From IMG/VR virus record IMGVR_UViG_3300036852_000302, positions 1 through 30,423 of that record: a stretch of DNA of 30,423 nucleotides. One strand, written 5' to 3'. Every line of letters begins with the position of its first letter. Position 1 is the first letter of the stretch. Below the pieces are notes generated by a model, which ran no database searches, was not told where the DNA came from, and saw only the letters and a program-made list of their open reading frames with translations. This stretch comes from a virus. Of the stretch, positions 28,591-30,423 are shown in pieces. Made by a program: the position numbers and the translations under genes.

Positions 28591-28749
28591 TCAGGCTCGG
28601 AGCCTTGAAACGGTGGCGTGGTGCACGCCGAGCAGCCGGCCGATACTCCTGGCGGAGAGTTCACACGGGGGGGAACTGGAGTTCAACGGCTTGCGTCGTG
28701 GAGCGCAGACGGTCACAGAGGTGAAATCCGTATCGTGTTGATTTCGCAT
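28591..28749 (-). CDS. Small helix-turn-helix protein
   Basis: A 52-residue frame starting MRNQHDTDFTSVTVCAPRRK at 28749 and ending ELSARSIGRLLGVHHATVSR LRA. The last 25 residues are a good homeodomain/resolvase-type HTH: SIGRLLGVHHATVSRL. The RBS is weak. It lies just past the terminator of the gene at 28842, so it would need its own promoter. The HTH echoes that at the C-terminus of that neighbour. It may be a remnant of a longer gene. Confidence 0.5.
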   Translation of the reverse strand: MRNQHDTDFTSVTVCAPRRKPLNSSSPPCELSARSIGRLLGVHHATVSRLRA

Positions 28750-28793
28750 GGAAGTTCCACTGGGGACACGAAAATGAAACGTCCTGGAGCGGA

Positions 28794-28834
28794 CAAAAAG
28801 AAAAGCCCCCGGAACCGCAAGGCTCCGGGGGGCT
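28794..28834 (-). terminator. Intrinsic terminator of the minus-strand gene 28842-29675
   Basis: The stem AGCCCCCGGA/TCCGGGGGGCT (28804-28834), with one unpaired base and an 11-base loop, is followed on the minus strand by CTTTTCTTTTTG. It starts eight bases after the stop codon. Position, stem and T-run are textbook for Rho-independent termination. Confidence 0.85.
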
Positions 28835-28841
28835 GGTTAGT

Positions 28842-29675
28842 TCAGGAGACGGAACGGAGTCGTCTCCATGCGGTGGTGCGGGACAGGCCGAGCTCTCTGC
28901 TCGCGTCCTTTACCTTTGGCGGTCGACCGTGCTTGGCTTGGTAAGCTTCCGCCCAGTCAGCCACCGCGTTCTGCGCAGGCTTGCGTGCTTTTGCCCGCTT
29001 CTTCTCCCGCCGTCTGGCCTTCGGCTTCGATTCCGGCCTCTGGCGAGGACCGGGAGCAAAACCGTAGGCGAGGACGACAGGTGCTGCGATCTCTAACCAA
29101 AGAGGTAAGCCGAGCAGCGTGGCCAGCCGAAGAGTTGCCGCGTGGTCCCCGAGCATGCCTGCTGCAGGGTCGATAGCGGCTTCTGCGCCGAGCCCGACCA
29201 GCTCGGAGCGGGCTTGCACCACTCGTTCCCGAGCGGCTTTCTCCCGCTTCTCCAGCGCCTTGCACGAGGGCGCACGCTCACCGGAGTCGCTGCATTCGGC
29301 ACTCGCTTCGGCTGCTGCCTTGTCGAGGGCCTGCTGAGCCGCGGCGAGTGCCTTGACGGCCTCTTGCCGAGGCAAATTGGCAGATCGCGCAGTATGTGCA
29401 CGCGTCTCCTGCGTGTGGGCGACGCGCGAAAGCACGATGCTGCCGGAGATACAAGCCGCCGCGAGGCCGAGCACCAGGAGGCACACAGCCATAACGTGTT
29501 GGCGGTCTCGCCGCGCGTACTCAGTGAAGGCGAGCAGCGCAGCCGCCGAGATTGCCGCGAGTGGACCGATCAAGTCGCCTTGATGCGACCAGCTCGCCCA
29601 AGCGCTGTACCCGGTGAGGGTCAGGCCCAAGGCTATTGCAAGAAATCGGCGCAGATAATAGACAAGGACTGCCAT
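28842..29675 (-). CDS. Membrane/coiled-coil protein with a C-terminal helix-turn-helix
   Basis: A 277-residue protein. The start at 29675 (MAVLVYYLRRFLAIALGLTL) has GGAGA upstream. Transmembrane helices are likely at 9-28, 34-52, 61-82 and 183-205. Between the third and fourth lies a soluble coiled coil (about 100-165) with two Cys (SAECSDSGERAPSCKALE). The tail is very basic (about 212-232), followed by a classical HTH, HGRPPKVKDASRELGLSRTT AWRRL (249-273). A membrane protein ending in a cytosolic HTH could sense a signal at the membrane and bind DNA. Its own terminator follows. I recall similar proteins in alphaproteobacterial mobile elements, but not a named function. Confidence 0.75.
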   Translation of the reverse strand: MAVLVYYLRRFLAIALGLTLTGYSAWASWSHQGDLIGPLAAISAAALLAFTEYARRDRQHVMAVCLLVLGLAAACISGSIVLSRVAHTQETRAHTARSANLPRQEAVKALAAAQQALDKAAAEASAECSDSGERAPSCKALEKREKAARERVVQARSELVGLGAEAAIDPAAGMLGDHAATLRLATLLGLPLWLEIAAPVVLAYGFAPGPRQRPESKPKARRREKKRAKARKPAQNAVADWAEAYQAKHGRPPKVKDASRELGLSRTTAWRRLRSVS

Positions 29676-29704
29676 GAGCGCGTCTCCATCGCGTTCAAGG
29701 TTTC

Positions 29705-29755
29705 GCCGGGTTGAGGCGTTTGCATCGCCTCCCCGGCACTTCTCCGGCGGAGAAG
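29705..29755. repeat. Two tandem strong hairpins in the gap 29676-29998
   Basis: First: GCCGGG-TT-GAGGCG-TTTGCAT-CGCCTC-CCCGGC (29705-29737), 12 pairs with a 2-base bulge. Second: CTTCTCCG-G-CGGAGAAG (29739-29755). They begin 30 bases before (on the minus strand) the start of the membrane protein gene, so they could form its mRNA leader. They could also be an initiation or binding site. The rest of the 323-bp gap holds no convincing gene. Confidence 0.65.
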
Positions 29756-29955
29756 CGTTCCAGTTCCGCCGGCCTCCCCCCTTCACATCGATCACAGGGT
29801 CCCTTGTGGGAACCGCCGGCCGTTCCGTGTGTCGGCCTTCGCGTCTGCTGTGGGGGATGGTCTCAGTATGTGTTTCGGTGGCACAGAAAGTCAATATGTG
29901 AACGGGCAATGCAGACGAAAAACTGCTGTTCTCCAATCACTTTTTCGTGAGGCAC

Positions 29956-29973
29956 GTCATGACTTGATATGAC
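29956..29973. promoter_or_regulatory. Small inverted repeat before the RHH gene, candidate operator
   Basis: GTCAT (29956-29960) and ATGAC (29969-29973) flank GACTTGAT, in an AT-rich stretch 26 bases before the ATG at 29999. TTGATATGAC overlaps it. Typical size and place for autoregulation by a ribbon-helix-helix protein. Confidence 0.45.
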
Positions 29974-29998
29974 ACCGTAAATCAGACAGCATCCGGCC

Positions 29999-30202
29999 AT
30001 GAAGAAGCCGGCGAAACGCATGGGGCGCCCGCCGAAGCCCCTTGATCAGAAGTTCGTTGACGTGGGTCTAAAGCTCCCACCTGCGATGTTGGAGCAGATT
30101 GACTCCATGGTCAGCGTCGAAGCTGGCGTCGACCGATCCACGACGATCCGCCAACTGCTCGCCGAGGCGCTCGCCGCGCGGCAGAAGAAGGGAAAGCGAT
30201 GA
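29999..30202 (+). CDS. Ribbon-helix-helix (CopG-like) DNA-binding protein
   Basis: A 67-residue protein starting MKKPAKRMGRPPKPLDQKFV. The strand DQKFVDVGLKLPPAMLEQID followed by the helix RSTTIRQLLAEALAARQ is a clear CopG-type ribbon-helix-helix. The N-terminal GRPPKP adds a minor-groove type contact. It is the gene directly upstream of the ParB-like remnant across the junction (the next frame starts inside its stop, ATGA), so the two may once have been a partition or regulation pair. A small inverted repeat lies in front. Probably a repressor of its own operon. Confidence 0.85.
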   Translation: MKKPAKRMGRPPKPLDQKFVDVGLKLPPAMLEQIDSMVSVEAGVDRSTTIRQLLAEALAARQKKGKR

Positions 30203-30212
30203 GCGACCGGGC

Positions 30213-30423
30213 GAGGAGCTGCGGCCAGGATTGGAGGCGGAGGCGAAGGAGAGGCAACGGATCGGGCAGAAGGAGGGAGGCAAGATCGGTGGCCGTGGGC
30301 GCCCCAATAGCTCTAGTACGAATTCGTACGAAAGCTATTCCGATGACGACAAACCAGCCCGCAAAGAACCCGGCAACGTGAACGCCCAGATCGGCCTCGC
30401 CGTAGGCGTCGGAGCGGGCACGG
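30213..30423 (+). pseudogene. ParB-like remnant, upstream part across the junction
   Basis: Frame 0 encodes EELRPGLEAEAKERQRIGQK EGGKIGGRGRP and continues through the circular junction into 1-156. L-x-P-x-LE-x-EAKERQR is the usual linker after the ParB nuclease-like domain in phage/plasmid partition-like proteins. No start codon of quality exists in this frame (stop at 30069-30071); the neighbouring ATG at 30199 is in another frame, so one indel near 30210 would join ATG to this frame. Decay or a sequencing error are both possible. Confidence 0.5.
30297..30423. repeat. Right copy of 127-bp terminal direct repeat
   Basis: Same sequence as 1-127; see that entry. When the circle is closed, position 30423 continues into position 128. 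Confidence 0.93.

Noticed and set aside
1-30423. CRISPR array
   Set aside because: No regularly spaced 24-40 base repeats with unique spacers; the GGTCGCAAAAAATC copies are few and form hairpins.
1-30423. Conjugative or mobilisable plasmid
   Set aside because: No relaxase or type IV secretion gene is visible; the integrase and terminase point to phage biology.

Overview
This window looks like one complete circular mobile genome. Its first 127 bases recur exactly as its last 127 bases (1-127 = 30297-30423), which implies a circle of 30,296 bp. DNA is GC-rich with dense, overlapping genes (ATGA and TGATG junctions). Gene families and codon use suggest a temperate phage or phage-derived element of a high-GC proteobacterium, probably an alphaproteobacterium. 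That host call is inference; no gene fixes the taxon.

Layout. (1) 30213-538 across the junction: remains of a ParB-like accessory gene. (2) 417-1536, minus strand: four small genes of unknown role. (3) 1676-2148: a small likely autoregulator with a palindromic operator, plus a partner. (4) 2164-3934: a hairpin-rich leader and a 523-residue candidate replication initiator, then small accessory genes to 5038. (5) 5039-8542: integration module with a tRNA 3'-end-like sequence (candidate attP), AAACCGGTT palindromes, a 14-bp inverted repeat, a P4-type tyrosine integrase, and an AlpA/excisionase-like HTH protein. (6) 8544-11841: accessory operon of mostly unknown proteins. (7) 12115-14433: Toprim primase and RepA-like AAA helicase, followed by repeats of GGTCGCAAAAAATC arranged as hairpins (candidate origin and/or bidirectional terminator). 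(8) 14479-17206: small DNA-metabolism and HTH genes. (9) 17203-20038: packaging genes TerS and TerL, with a FimB-like recombinase inserted between them. (10) 20040-27596: possible virion-associated proteins ending in a tail-fibre-like protein. (11) 27579-30202: methyltransferase cargo, small HTH genes, a membrane/coiled-coil/HTH protein and a ribbon-helix-helix regulator.

The main point is what is present and what is missing. The circle has its own TerS, TerL, primase, helicase, integrase, a candidate ejection-type protein and a fibre. I cannot recognise a portal, major capsid protein, head protease, tail tube, tape measure, baseplate, holin or endolysin. Either capsid and portal are too divergent to see in 20372-24688, or this is a phage satellite that packages its DNA with its own terminase into helper particles and supplies its own fibre. 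The second reading is a hypothesis, but it explains the whole gene inventory.
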